Below, piece by piece: positions 1 through 8,468 of a DNA stretch of 35,294 nucleotides. The notes under the pieces were generated by a model. It made no database searches, was not told the DNA's origin, and worked only from the letters and a program-made list of their open reading frames with translations. The position numbers and the translations under genes were made by a program. This DNA comes from Bartonella callosciuri. GTDB taxonomy: Bacteria > Pseudomonadota > Alphaproteobacteria > Rhizobiales > Rhizobiaceae. The stretch spans positions 38,614 through 73,907 of the forward strand of contig NZ_JACHIM010000006.1 of assembly GCF_014203215.1 (NCBI RefSeq), written 5' to 3'. The stretch's first letter is position 1; the number at the start of each line of letters is the position of its first letter.

Positions 1-57
1 ACGCAAAACATTGCGCCCAATACGACCAAACCCATTAATTGCAACGCGAACCGTCAT
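1..57 (-). CDS. gap: Glyceraldehyde-3-phosphate dehydrogenase, N-terminal 19 codons (cut by window edge)
   Basis: Read on the minus strand from the ATG at 57, the first residues are MTVRVAINGFGRIGRNVLR. This is the Rossmann dinucleotide-binding start (NGFGRIGR) of GAPDH, the glycolytic enzyme that converts glyceraldehyde 3-phosphate to 1,3-bisphosphoglycerate using NAD. The rest lies beyond the window. A GAGG/AGGAAAA ribosome-binding stretch sits just before the ATG. It lies downstream of tkt in the same direction, the usual order in Rhizobiales. A decayed second copy of this gene start lies between tkt and this ATG. Identification is secure; whether the whole gene is intact cannot be seen. 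Confidence 0.93.
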   Translation of the reverse strand, partial: MTVRVAINGFGRIGRNVLR

Positions 58-80
58 TTACATTTTCCTCACTTCTCTTT

Positions 81-227
81 ATAGCGCGACAAATGGACAT
101 TGATTTCCAACGGTCCCAAATTATTAATAGCCACAACTTCAATATCTTGATCAATCATTTTTCACATGTGGGCACAAAATATTGCACCCCATACGACCAA
201 ACCACTCATTATAAAACGAAACGTCAC
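81..227 (-). pseudogene. Decayed tandem copy of the gap 5' end
   Basis: From a GTG at 227 the minus strand repeats the gap start with many changes: GTGACGTTTCG, then TTTGGTCGTATGGGGTGCAATATTTTG. It continues past an in-frame stop into codons reading DIEVVAINNLGPLEINVHL, which match the GAPDH segment (D)IEVVAINDLGPVETNAHL that normally follows about residue 33. At RY (81-86) it switches into a copy of the tkt tail and tkt-gap spacer, then into the true gap ATG. It therefore contains about 46 gap codons with stops and a one-base deletion and cannot encode a functional enzyme. The tkt stop TGA overlaps its degenerate GTG. Confidence 0.85.
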
Positions 228-2230
228 TTCGTATTTTTCCTACTTATCTTTTCAAGTTCTTTTTCAACGGTAGCAACCACATTCTCACAAGTGATACCGA
301 AATGCGCATAAAGCGCATCAATTGTTCCACTAGCACCAAACCCTTCCATACCGATAAAAACACCATCACCGCCAATAAAACAATCCCATCCTTGTCGAAC
401 AGCCGCTTCAATGGCAATTTTGATCGGTGCATTACCAATAAGAGCACGCTGATAGGAGAGAGATTGCTGTGCAAAGAGTTCAAAACAAGGCACAGAAACC
501 ACACGCGTTGGAATCCCTTTTCTTTCTAATATTGCATGGGCTTTTACCGCAATTTGTAATTCTGAACCGGAAGAAAAGAGAGTCACTTGCGCATCATCAC
601 TTGCCGTTAATAATTCATAAGCACCGAGCATACAAAGATTTTCTTCTTCATATTCTTGACGCAAAAGCGGTAAATTTTGTCGGCTTAAAGCCAAAGTAGA
701 AGGTGTTTTGCGTGCATTCAAAGCCAATTGCCAACACTCAACTGTCTCCATAGCATCAGCAGGACGGAAAACGAGATGATTAGGCATTGCACGCAAGGAA
801 GCCAAATGCTCCACAGGCTGATGCGTTGGTCCATCTTCACCAAGACCAATAGAATCATGGGTCATAACATAAATCACGCGCAATCCCATCAAAGAAGAGA
901 GCCGCATTGCCGGACGCATATAGTCAGAAAAGCATAAAAAGGTTCCGCCATAAGGAATAAACCCACCATGAAGCGCAAGACCATTCATCACAGCTCCCAT
1001 TGCATGTTCGCGAATTCCATAATGCAGATAGCGCCCTGAAAAATTTTCAGCAGAAATACTTTCCATCTGACTCGTTTTTGTATTATTAGATCCGGTTAAG
1101 TCAGCAGACCCACCAATGGTTTCAGTAACAACTTCATTAATAACTTCAAGCGCCATTTCAGAAGCTTTACGCGTGGCAACAAAAGGACGCTCTTTGATGA
1201 GTTTCTGTTTATAATCATCAATAGCGCCATAAAATCCACCCAAGAGATCGCCCCGTATCAACCTTTCAAACTCCACCCGTTCTGACACGGGCAAATTGGC
1301 CAATTTCTCTTCCCATTTTTGGCGTTTTTTCGCAGCATTGAGACCAGCCAAGCGCCAATTATCAAGAATATCAGCTGGAATAGTGAAAGGTTCAGAATCC
1401 CACCCTAAAGCGATACGGGTTTCAGCAATTTCCCCCGCTCCTAAAGGCGCTCCATGAACTTTATTGGTTCCCGCTTTATTTGGTGCTCCAAAACCAATTG
1501 TTGTTTTACAAGCGATCAAAGTTGGTTTATCGGAATCCTGTGCCAACTCGATAGCCTTTGCAATTGCTGCTTGATCATGTCCATTGACTTTGTGTGTCTC
1601 CCAACCAGACGCTTTAAAACGCGCTATCTGATCTGTACTATCAGCAAGGGAAATTGCTCCATCGATGGAAATATTATTATCGTCCCATAACACGATAAGC
1701 TTATTGAGTTTCAAATGCCCAGCAAGGGAAATAGCTTCTTGAGAAATCCCTTCCATGAGGCACCCATCGCCAACTAACACGTAAGTATAATGGTTGATGA
1801 GATCACCAAAACGGGCATTTTGCAAGCGCTCCCCAAGCGCCATCCCCACAGCATTCGCCAACCCTTGTCCGAGGGGGCCAGTGGTTGTCTCGATTCCCGC
1901 AGCGTGCCTATATTCTGGATGCCCAGCAAGCTTTGACCCTAGTTGGCGGAAATTTTTGAGATCCTGAAGAGAGATATCTTCATAACCAGAAAGATAGAGT
2001 AAAGCATAAAGCAACATAGACCCATGACCAGCCGACAAAACAAAACGGTCACGGTTGGGCCAATGAGGATTTTTAGGATCATGGGCAAGGAATTTTGTAT
2101 AAAGGACGGTAGCAACATCAGCTGCCCCCATTGGCAAGCCAGGATGACCAGAATTTGCTTTTTCAATCGCATCAATAGCAAGAAAACGGATAGCATTGGC
2201 CATCTGATTCTGTTGTTCAGTATTTGTCAT
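224..2230 (-). CDS. tkt: Transketolase
   Basis: Transketolase of 668 residues, normal for the family (about 660). It is a thiamine diphosphate enzyme that moves two-carbon ketol units between sugar phosphates in the non-oxidative pentose phosphate pathway. Visible features are the N-terminal [18 protein letters not shown], the TPP/Mg motif [13 protein letters not shown] followed by NNISIDG, the pyrimidine-domain motif [17 protein letters not shown], and the [21 protein letters not shown] loop. The frame is open throughout. The last codons (ISRKNTK) precede a TGA that overlaps the start of a decayed gap copy, so the present C-terminus may have been shaped by that duplication. No strong Shine-Dalgarno is visible before the ATG at 2230. 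Co-transcription with gap is likely. Confidence 0.97.
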   Translation of the reverse strand: MTNTEQQNQMANAIRFLAIDAIEKANSGHPGLPMGAADVATVLYTKFLAHDPKNPHWPNRDRFVLSAGHGSMLLYALLYLSGYEDISLQDLKNFRQLGSKLAGHPEYRHAAGIETTTGPLGQGLANAVGMALGERLQNARFGDLINHYTYVLVGDGCLMEGISQEAISLAGHLKLNKLIVLWDDNNISIDGAISLADSTDQIARFKASGWETHKVNGHDQAAIAKAIELAQDSDKPTLIACKTTIGFGAPNKAGTNKVHGAPLGAGEIAETRIALGWDSEPFTIPADILDNWRLAGLNAAKKRQKWEEKLANLPVSERVEFERLIRGDLLGGFYGAIDDYKQKLIKERPFVATRKASEMALEVINEVVTETIGGSADLTGSNNTKTSQMESISAENFSGRYLHYGIREHAMGAVMNGLALHGGFIPYGGTFLCFSDYMRPAMRLSSLMGLRVIYVMTHDSIGLGEDGPTHQPVEHLASLRAMPNHLVFRPADAMETVECWQLALNARKTPSTLALSRQNLPLLRQEYEEENLCMLGAYELLTASDDAQVTLFSSGSELQIAVKAHAILERKGIPTRVVSVPCFELFAQQSLSYQRALIGNAPIKIAIEAAVRQGWDCFIGGDGVFIGMEGFGASGTIDALYAHFGITCENVVATVEKELEKISRKNTK

Positions 2231-2565
2231 AAATGATCGACCATTTCGTTAAACAGGTTATTTTGTTGCTTTTTCTGCATTTTCTCAATTTTTTGAGAAA
2301 TACTGTTTCTTTTAATTATCGACGTGAGATTTCTTTATCACTTCATTGATACTAATAACATCCCCCTCATACATTCCTTATATACATATCATTTATGCCA
2401 ATACTCTCAAAAAATCTAGCTTTTAATTCACATGTATCCCCTGCTTTGCTTGCTAAAATATCCTAGATACTTAAAAATAAAAGACTCGCAAGAAAAGAAA
2501 ATAATTGATTCGTTTTTGCATAAAGAACTAATAAAGGATACAATTACCCAAAGGATAGGAGTATC
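2231..2565. promoter_or_regulatory. Divergent intergenic region between tkt and DUF4164, with inverted repeat
   Basis: This 335-bp spacer separates two divergent transcription units, so it must carry promoters for both. A perfect 8-bp inverted repeat with a 4-nt loop, TTTCTCAA-TTTT-TTGAGAAA, lies at 2281-2300, about 50 bp upstream of tkt. It could be an operator or a small hairpin in the tkt leader. No RNA gene or further ORF is apparent. No clear -35/-10 pair could be assigned by eye. Confidence 0.4.
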
Positions 2566-2841
2566 ATGAACCAAGAAACTACGGTTCTACCACACGCTTT
2601 AGAGCAATTGGAAAAAGCACTAAGAACCTTAGAGATCACCATTATAAATCGCAATGCCGTTATTGATAAAAACAACGAATGGGAAGAAGAAATTCAACGA
2701 ATGAACGCTGATCGTAGCCATCTTGCGCAAACGCTTGACAAAGCGGAATCCCAAATTGAGCGGTTAGAAACAGTAAACAAAGAAGTTTCTAAACGTTTGA
2801 TAAAAGCGATGGAAACGATTCGTGTCGTTATTGACAGATAA
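2566..2841 (+). CDS. DUF4164 family coiled-coil protein
   Basis: Small protein of 91 residues, almost entirely helical and rich in Glu, Lys and Arg, with a heptad-like coiled coil (for example WEEEIQRMNADRSHLAQTL and KAESQIERLETVNKEVS). It resembles the DUF4164 proteins that precede zapA in Rhizobiales. No catalytic motif, signal peptide or membrane segment is present. An AGGAG Shine-Dalgarno lies 6-7 bases before the ATG. The stop is only 12 bases before zapA, so the two are almost certainly one operon, suggesting a role in cell division or a partner of ZapA. That role is inference from context. Confidence 0.85.
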   Translation: MNQETTVLPHALEQLEKALRTLEITIINRNAVIDKNNEWEEEIQRMNADRSHLAQTLDKAESQIERLETVNKEVSKRLIKAMETIRVVIDR

Positions 2842-2853
2842 AGGTTTGAATGC

Positions 2854-3219
2854 ATGGAAACTGTTTCCGTCACTATTGATGGTAAAGTGTATCGTATGGC
2901 TTGCGATAAAGGGCAAGAGCACCATCTCATTAAGCTTGCGGGTCGATTAGACCAATATATCACACATCTAAAGACAAATTTCGGTGAAATCGGTGATCAT
3001 CGTTTATCCGTTATGGCTGGTATTATGATTATTGATGAAATGGAAGAAATAAAACGAGAAAATAAAAAATTGCAAGAAGACTACACAGCTCTTTTACGAG
3101 AACACAAGGAAAGAGATCGCACCATGGGGAGGATTGTACAAGACACGACAGAGCGCATTGAGAAGATCACCCAGCAACTGCTTAAAGATGGGCAAAACAG
3201 TCTTAAACTTCAAGAATAA
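2854..3219 (+). CDS. zapA: Cell division protein ZapA
   Basis: ZapA of 121 residues. It binds and bundles FtsZ filaments at the Z-ring. The N-terminal beta-alpha head (METVSVTIDGKVYRMACDKGQEHHLIKLAGRLD) is the typical ZapA domain for taking the FtsZ-binding dimer fold, followed by MAGIMIIDEMEEIKRENKKL, the long coiled coil. The C-terminal 40 residues form an additional charged helix, as in other alphaproteobacterial members. It directly follows the DUF4164 gene. In many Alphaproteobacteria the 6S RNA gene lies just downstream of zapA; none could be recognised here by eye. Confidence 0.92.
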   Translation: METVSVTIDGKVYRMACDKGQEHHLIKLAGRLDQYITHLKTNFGEIGDHRLSVMAGIMIIDEMEEIKRENKKLQEDYTALLREHKERDRTMGRIVQDTTERIEKITQQLLKDGQNSLKLQE

Positions 3220-3860
3220 GAAGATTCATAAACACACACCAATTCTTGAACCAACCAGTAGTCGTAATTTTCCCAGTAGTCATAATTTTCAAAGATGAGC
3301 ATAATTGTAAAAGAATCGTGCACATTGCAACAGCAATAAACAAAAAAAGTATCCTCCAAGAAAAAGTTGTGCTCATATTCTGCGAACTCTTGTCATCATA
3401 TTAACAGGCACGCCATAAATGATATGATACTAAATCCATTGAAAGAGTGCCATTTCTCCACTTTTCAATGAATAAACGTAACAGCATCATTTTCGTTCCT
3501 TGTTCCAATCTATGCACAAAAACATCGCGTCATAGTTATCTTCTTTCAATGGTGCGGCTGCTCTTGCGTTGAGACAGTTTATAAAAAGGATACATTTTTC
3601 AAACAGTTTTTATGCACCCGCCCATTCCTCTTATAACACGTAAGTAAATGTTTTTTAGGCTTTGAAGAGAAGGGTTTGGAATGAAAAAATGTGCTGCTAT
3701 TCGATGCGCTTATTTAAGGTGAAGAATTATAAATTATCATTATAAAACAATATATTATGCGCATAGTAGAGAGAAAAAACTATATAAAAATGTCTAAAAA
3801 GACAATGAGAAATAAATCAAAGAACAATGTGCCATAAACATCTCAGTTAAATATAGCAAT
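3220..3860. other. Gene-poor stretch downstream of zapA
   Basis: About 640 bp without a recognisable gene. It contains an 18-bp direct repeat in tandem (CCAGTAGTC-A/G-TAATTTTC at 3255-3272 and 3273-3290, one mismatch). A minus-strand ORF of 57 codons (3203-3376) starts MSTTFSWRILFLFIAVAM, looks like a signal or membrane segment and overlaps the 3' end of zapA; it has only a weak ribosome site and is not called as a gene. A 6S RNA would be expected near here by position in relatives but no convincing structure was recognised. Confidence 0.4.
3255..3290. repeat. 18-bp tandem direct repeat, two copies
   Basis: CCAGTAGTCGTAATTTTC (3255-3272) is followed immediately by CCAGTAGTCATAATTTTC (3273-3290), differing at one position. 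It lies in non-coding DNA 36 bp after the zapA stop. No function is evident. Confidence 0.85.
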
Positions 3861-3965
3861 CCATCATAAGCACGGCTTCTTCAGAATAAAGACCACAAGC
3901 GGATTCAGCAGAAAACTTCACAGTACCGCTTTTGCTCTTGGCATAAACGGCTGTAACAAGATCAA
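3861..3965 (-). pseudogene. Relic of the middle of pyruvate kinase
   Basis: On the minus strand this stretch reads DLVTAVYAKSKSGTVKFSA then ESACGLYSEEAVLMMD. That is a degraded version of DVATAVYAGSDAVMLSAESASGLYPEEAVLMME from the main pyk pseudogene (about 4850-4955). No start, no continuing frame and no flanking pyk sequence on either side could be followed. It lies beyond the duplicated 3' copy at 4027-4362, so it must come from another, older duplication unit. Confidence 0.8.
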
Positions 3966-4026
3966 ACAGCTCTCTCCCATGTATGATCTATACAAAAGAA
4001 TATTGCCCCTCAAAGATTCAAGCACC

Positions 4027-4362
4027 CTTTGTTCCGCTTTCAAAAACAGCAGCGATACGTAATAAGCTCAAAGCACCAGGCGTGCCAAAGGGAATACCTA
4101 CTTTCACAAGAAACCTATCTCCCCCTTGGCAAAAACCTTCTTGAAAAGCAATGGCAGCGGCACGATCAACCATATCCTCCAAATTCCGCGCATCTTGCAC
4201 GACAACACAATGAATCCCCCAAACAAAGCCAAACGCCGTGCTGTTTCCAAAATAGCTGATAAGGCAATAATGGGTGTATTTGGGCACTCACGAGAGGCAC
4301 GCATACCCGTTGTGCTTGGAAGCGGTGTAAGTAACGATGACTGTTCATTGAAATGTTTCGGC
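4027..4362 (-). pseudogene. Second copy of the pyk 3' end (tandem duplicate)
   Basis: This 336-bp block is about 97% identical by eye to 4398-4733, offset 371 bp. It encodes the pyruvate kinase C-terminal domain, readable in pieces as STTGMRASRECPNTPIIALS, then after the same frameshift as in the first copy, GIHCVVVQDARNLEDMVDRA and VKVGIPFGTPGALSLLRIA. It has no start or upstream catalytic domain. Because the same frameshift is present in both copies, the duplication happened after that frameshift or the copies were homogenised later. Confidence 0.88.
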
Positions 4363-4388
4363 GAAAAACGGAGCACATAAAGCCCCCA

Positions 4389-5823
4389 TTAAATTGCCTT
4401 TGTTCCGCTTTCAAAAACAGCAGCGATACGTAATAAGCTCAAAGCACCAGGCGTGCCAAAGGGAATACCTACCTTCACAAGAAACCTATCTCCCCCTTGG
4501 CAAAAACCTTCTTGAAAAGCAATGGCAGCGGCACGATCAACCATATCCTCCAAATTCCGCGCGTCTTGCACGACAACACAATGAATCCCCCAAACAAAGC
4601 CAAACGCCGTGCTGTTTCCAAAATAGCTGATAAGGCAATAATGGGTGTATTTGGGCACTCACGAGAGGCACGCATACCCGTTGTACTTGGAAACGGTGTA
4701 AGTAACGATGGCTGTTCATTGAAATATTTCGGCAATCTGTCGTGCTACAAGAGAAATCGCATCCGTCCCTGTTGACTCTGGCACGGGATGCTGCGCACCC
4801 ACCTGAGCCTCATAAGTGGGATCTTTCTCAATTTGCCTAGTAATTCGCTCCATCATAAGCACTGCTTCTTCAGGATAAAGACCAGAGGCTGATTCAGCAG
4901 ACAACATAACAGCATCACTCCCCGCATAAACTGCTGTAGCCACATCAGAAACTTCTGCCCGTGTTGGAACAGAGGATGTAATCATTGATTCGAGCATTTG
5001 CGTCGCCACCACGACAGGCTTTCCCACTAAACGACAAGCTTTTATCAGTTCCATTTGAAGTGCAGGAATCCTTTCCAACGGCATTTCCATACCGAGATCT
5101 CCCCGTGCAATCATGCGGCCATCGGAAACATTAATAATCTCTTCTATATACTCCAAGGCTTGAGGCTTTTCGATCTTAGCCATCAAAGACACTTTATTTT
5201 TCTTCAACTGGCGCAGCGCTATAATATCCTCTGGGCGTTGGATAAAAGAAAGCGCAACCCAATCAACAGGCTATTCCAACATTGCGTGAAGATCATATTT
5301 ATCCTTTGGCGTCATCGAACCAAAAGGCAAAATCGTAGCAGGAAAACTGACCCCTTTTCGATCAGAAATATGCGTTCCAGCCACCACAAGACATTGAACG
5401 GAATACCATCACACACTTATGCCTGCAGTTCCAGCTTTTCCATCATCAATCAACAACCGATCCCCTTGTTTTATAGCAGCTAAGACATCCTTATGAGGAA
5501 AATAAACACGCTGTGCATCGCCTAGTACATCACGATCATCTAATGTAAACGTTTGCCCCACCCGCAAACTTCTTGACCTTTAACAAAACAGCCAACACGC
5601 AATTTTGGTCCCTGTAGATCCACTAGAATACCGATGGGCCGTTGAACGATTTTTTCAACCTTCCGTATGCGCTTGACCAATCATACATTGTCTCATGGTC
5701 AGTGTGGCTCATATTCAGACAAAAAACATCAGCTCCCGCTATAAAAAGCTTTTCAATCATCGCAGAAGAAAAAGAAGAAGGACCCAGAGTAGCAATAATT
5801 TTTACTTTACATTTACGCTTCAC
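4389..5823 (-). pseudogene. pyk: Pyruvate kinase pseudogene
   Basis: Starting from a GTG at 5823 the minus strand encodes a pyruvate kinase N-terminus (KVKIIATLGPSS, MIEKLFIAGADVFCLNMSH). The frame shifts near 5685, resumes as VKRIRKVEKIVQRPIGILVD and LQGPKLRVG, shifts again near 5560 (DDRDVLGDAQRVYFPHKD), stops at about 5410, resumes as VVAGTHISDRKGVSFPATIL, meets a TAG at 5271-5273 where GAG (Glu) is expected, then runs openly through WVALSFIQRPEDI, ARGDLGMEMPLE and MLESM to 4716. Further shifts separate it from the C-terminal domain, which ends at a TAA at 4389. Nearly the whole enzyme can be aligned, so the losses are recent, but at least five breaks make it non-functional. It starts by a GTGA overlap with the DUF1036 stop. 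Confidence 0.93.
4398..4733. repeat. 336-bp repeat, copy inside the pyk pseudogene (partner 4027-4362)
   Basis: The block from 4398 to 4733 recurs at 4027-4362 in the same orientation with a handful of substitutions. The 35 bp between the two copies (4363-4397) is unrelated spacer. It covers the last third of pyk, ending a few codons before the stop. The high identity indicates a fairly recent event compared with the relic at 3861-3965. Confidence 0.9.
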
Positions 5824-6314
5824 GGTGAGGAAGCTCCTGAAAGGGAAGGAGAACGCGCAACCGAATCAGCAAACAAAGACTCATCGGTCAACTGCACCAT
5901 CCAACTGGTTTGATTCCCTGTATCAATTTCCTTAAACTTCGCCCTTTGATACCCTCGAGGAAAACAATCATGAACCCCTTGAATGGTAAATTGACTATCT
6001 TGCACACACATGGTGATAGAACCCGACCAATTGCCTTTTTTCTGTGCACCCTCTGCATAAAAATAATAAAACCGTGAAGATAGCGGCCCCTCGATTAAGG
6101 TTTTACACTCCGTCATGGGAACCATCCACCACCCTTCGCTCACCCAGCCTGAAAAGGTAGGATAACCAAGAGCGACACCAACAGACTGTTGAGTCGTATT
6201 ACACACCCTAAAATCAGCCTTTGCAAAAACAACAAACGCGCATGAAAACAGAATGCTCAAGAGAAAAACCTTCAGCCCTTTCTGAAACACCCATTCCTGT
6301 TTTTTGGTAACCAT
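5820..6314 (-). CDS. DUF1036 family secreted protein
   Basis: Protein of 164 residues. A signal peptide is clear: basic start (MVTKKQEWVFQKG), hydrophobic core (LKVFLLSILFSCAFVVFA) and a likely AKA-DF cleavage site, so it is probably periplasmic. The mature part (VCNTTQQSVGVALGY, EGWWMVPMTECKTL, YFYAEG, CFPRGY) matches the DUF1036 family, of unknown biochemical function, with conserved cysteines and aromatic residues. In Rhizobiales this gene commonly sits directly before pyk, and here the stop overlaps the pyk GTG by four bases. It remains intact although its partner pyk is broken. Confidence 0.88.
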   Translation of the reverse strand: MVTKKQEWVFQKGLKVFLLSILFSCAFVVFAKADFRVCNTTQQSVGVALGYPTFSGWVSEGWWMVPMTECKTLIEGPLSSRFYYFYAEGAQKKGNWSGSITMCVQDSQFTIQGVHDCFPRGYQRAKFKEIDTGNQTSWMVQLTDESLFADSVARSPSLSGASSP

Positions 6315-6323
6315 AAAACCGCC

Positions 6324-6363
6324 TTTATCACGTAAACCCTTAATTTATCACGTAAACCCTTAA
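6324..6363. repeat. 20-bp tandem direct repeat, two perfect copies
   Basis: TTTATCACGTAAACCCTTAA at 6324-6343 is repeated exactly at 6344-6363, starting 10 bp upstream of the DUF1036 start. It lies in the leader or promoter of that gene and could affect its expression; no known operator was recognised. Confidence 0.9.
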
Positions 6364-6474
6364 AATAAAGCATATATCCCTTTTCTTCTTTTTTCAAAAA
6401 CCTTTCAAATTTCTCTCATTTTATTCTTTATTTTTTGCTTTTTAGTGCCTTTTTATTAATGCATATTCTTAAAC

Positions 6475-6506
6475 TTTTACAAAATATTTAAAGACAATTT
6501 GTAAAA
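6475..6506. promoter_or_regulatory. Inverted repeat upstream of the gapR-like gene
   Basis: TTTTACAAA (6475-6483) and TTTGTAAAA (6498-6506) form perfect 9-bp arms around a 14-bp spacer, about 100 bp upstream of the GapR start in the divergent DUF1036/GapR spacer. The AT-rich two-fold symmetry suits a protein-binding site, but no regulator can be named. Confidence 0.35.
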
Positions 6507-6606
6507 AACTGTACAGCTTGATTTACTTTATTGTTTTTCAGGCTTTCCTAACAAAAATTTATCGTCAAAAAACAGTTTTAAAGTATACAATCTGGAGAAA
6601 AATGCA

Positions 6607-6864
6607 ATGAACACAGTAACCGATGAAACACACGCTATATCCGTAAACCAATTACGTGCTTTTATCGAACGTATTGAACGGCTAGAAGAAGAGAAAAAAA
6701 CCATTTCTGATGACATTAAAGAGGTTTATGCCGAACTTAAAGGCTCTGGTTTTGACAGTAAAGCTGTTCGCAGCATTATAAGGTTACGCAAAAAAGAAGA
6801 ACATGAACGCATGGAAGAAGAAGCAGTCATCCAGCTTTATAAAAATGCGCTTGGTATGAGTTGA
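6607..6864 (+). CDS. gapR: GapR/DUF2312 family nucleoid-associated protein
   Basis: Protein of 85 residues matching the DUF2312 family, whose Caulobacter member GapR binds AT-rich, overtwisted DNA ahead of replication and transcription complexes. Visible hallmarks are [19 protein letters not shown], a long helix, then [20 protein letters not shown] and [12 protein letters not shown], the conserved C-terminal region. There are no cysteines, signal or membrane segments. A TGGAGAA ribosome site precedes the ATG. It is monocistronic in this window. Function is by family; length is normal. Confidence 0.92.
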   Translation: MNTVTDETHAISVNQLRAFIERIERLEEEKKTISDDIKEVYAELKGSGFDSKAVRSIIRLRKKEEHERMEEEAVIQLYKNALGMS

Positions 6865-7821
6865 ATCCATTGATAACAACGAATATTTTTTCAAAATGAA
6901 AAGAGAAGTTGAAAATGTAAAAATGAATAATGCACATAAATTTCTGCCAGAAATGAACAGTTCGTGTAACTTGCGACGAGAATATCGACAACATATTACT
7001 TCTTGGCGAAGAGATTCCATGAGAAAGCGTAATATCTCTTACCCCCAAGAGCTGTTCTCAGACTTCAATCTAGTCGTTAACATACAAGATGAGAAGAAAG
7101 GTGGAGGAAAATACCAAATGGCTATGAAGATATTGTTCTATATCATGCGCTATTTGCACAAATAAAATGGCAAGAGAACTGCCAAATATCACACCGTGAA
7201 AAAATTGACTCTGAAATGGGGTGTCAAGCTTCTTTAAGAAAGGGTTGCAGAAACGCAAACAAGTTGAGAATATAATAACAAAGCAGAGGGATAATTAAAC
7301 TGATGGCATAATCATTTAAGGCAAGAAGACCCTGAACTTTCACAGGAGAACAAATTCACAATGGTGAATTAAATGACCAATATATTGCGCATTACAAATT
7401 TGCCCACAGTGGCAATAGTTGTGCTCTATGATTTGCCGTTAATGAATAAATCAAAAAATCTATAAGCAGCAACAAAGACATCGTTATATAAAAAACTTAT
7501 GCATTAAAATATTAAATCAACGATAAACAAAAAGCTTTGTGTTTAAAGTGAGCACATAAGTTTTTTATGAAAAGGAGGGATTTAAAAAGAGAAGAACCAT
7601 TGTAAAATGCAATCAAAAAATGATACATGATTAAAATTATATCCGATTATCTGTAACTTTTTCCCTCATTCTATCCCTTTTTGCGCAAAACTTGTCGTTT
7701 TTTATGAAATCTCTCGTTGACTTTCCGTTTTTTGAGGTTGATTTCATCAAACAAAGAAAAAGGCATTTGAAAAATTGAATGAGAAATAGGCGAACTCGTA
7801 TATTTCTAGGAGGAGAAAGTT
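6865..7821. other. Long intergenic stretch with an inverted repeat
   Basis: About 950 bp without a recognisable gene. A plus-strand ORF at 6896-7165 (89 codons) has no recognisable domain and no clear ribosome site and is probably fortuitous. Arms AAAAAACTTATG (7490-7501) and CATAAGTTTTTT (7555-7566) are perfect 12-bp complements separated by 53 bp; within the loop AAACAAAAAGCTTTGTGTTT is itself nearly palindromic. A purine-rich AAAGGAGGG at about 7573 is not followed by a start codon. The stretch may be an eroded gene region. Confidence 0.4.
7490..7566. repeat. Nested inverted repeat (12-bp arms)
   Basis: Perfect arms AAAAAACTTATG (7490-7501) and CATAAGTTTTTT (7555-7566) enclose a second imperfect palindrome centred on AAGCTT near 7534. 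It could fold into a cruciform, or into an RNA hairpin on either strand ending in a T run. It may be a terminator, a relic of a small mobile repeat, or chance in AT-rich DNA. Confidence 0.5.
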
Positions 7822-8385
7822 ATGGCAATCAGAACAAAACGAACAATTTTTACATTGGTCGGTTTAGAAGATGCCAATGAACTATCTTCTTATTACCTGC
7901 GTAATGCGAATCATTTACATCCTTGGGAACCGGTACAATCTGATGATTACAACACCTTAACAGATTGGAAACCACGCGCAAATATCTTCACTTGTGAGAG
8001 TGCACAAGGACGCGCATACCGCTATGGTGTACGATTGAAAAATGAGAACACAATCATCGCCATCGTCAACTTTACAAATGTTGTGCATGGTGTTTTTCAA
8101 GCCTGCCACCTTGGTTTTTCTCTTGAAAAAAACATCAAAGAAAAGGCCTCATGTTCGAGATTTTATTTGCTCTGATCCTCCATGTTTTTCATGTTTATCA
8201 CTTGCATAAAGTGGATGGCAAATTATACACCTGAAAACATCAGAAGTGGAATTTTGTTGAAGTACCTTGGTTTTGAGAAAGAAGGCTATACCCAAGATTA
8301 TCTGATGATTTCCTGCCAATAGAGAGATTATATTCTCACCTCTCGAATAAATGCTTCATATGAATGTCTTAAGCGATCAGAATAA
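7822..8385 (+). pseudogene. GNAT N-acetyltransferase (RimJ type) pseudogene
   Basis: The ATG at 7822 has a strong AGGAGG ribosome site. The first 100 codons are a normal GNAT/RimJ N-terminal part (LRNANHLHPWEPVQSDDY, IIAIVNFTNVVHGVFQACHL, LGFSLEKNIKEK). A frameshift near 8145 leads to a stop at 8173-8175, where GKGLMFEAL would be expected (the other frame still reads KGLMFE). The family C-terminus then resumes from 8217 ([32 protein letters not shown]), meets a TAG at 8320-8322 at a position usually Trp, and runs to a TAA at 8385. It would have modified a ribosomal or other protein N-terminus; the acetyl-CoA site is disrupted. Confidence 0.85.
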
Positions 8386-8468
8386 AGTGTTTTAAGATGT
8401 TTTTATCAGATATTAAAATGTGAGACTCTTTAAGCTTTACGAAAGTCGGAAAAAATTTTTTTACTTTT

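Noticed and set aside
3220-3860. Possible 6S RNA gene downstream of zapA
   Set aside because: The position is right in other Alphaproteobacteria but no 6S-like central bubble or closing stem could be recognised by eye. A covariance-model search with the 6S family would decide.
4027-4376. Overlapping ORFs on the plus strand in the pyk duplication as genes
   Set aside because: They are antisense shadows of the pyruvate kinase C-terminal domain, duplicated with it.
6896-7165. Plus-strand ORF of 89 codons after the GapR gene
   Set aside because: No ribosome site, no family resemblance and irregular composition; likely chance in a long spacer.
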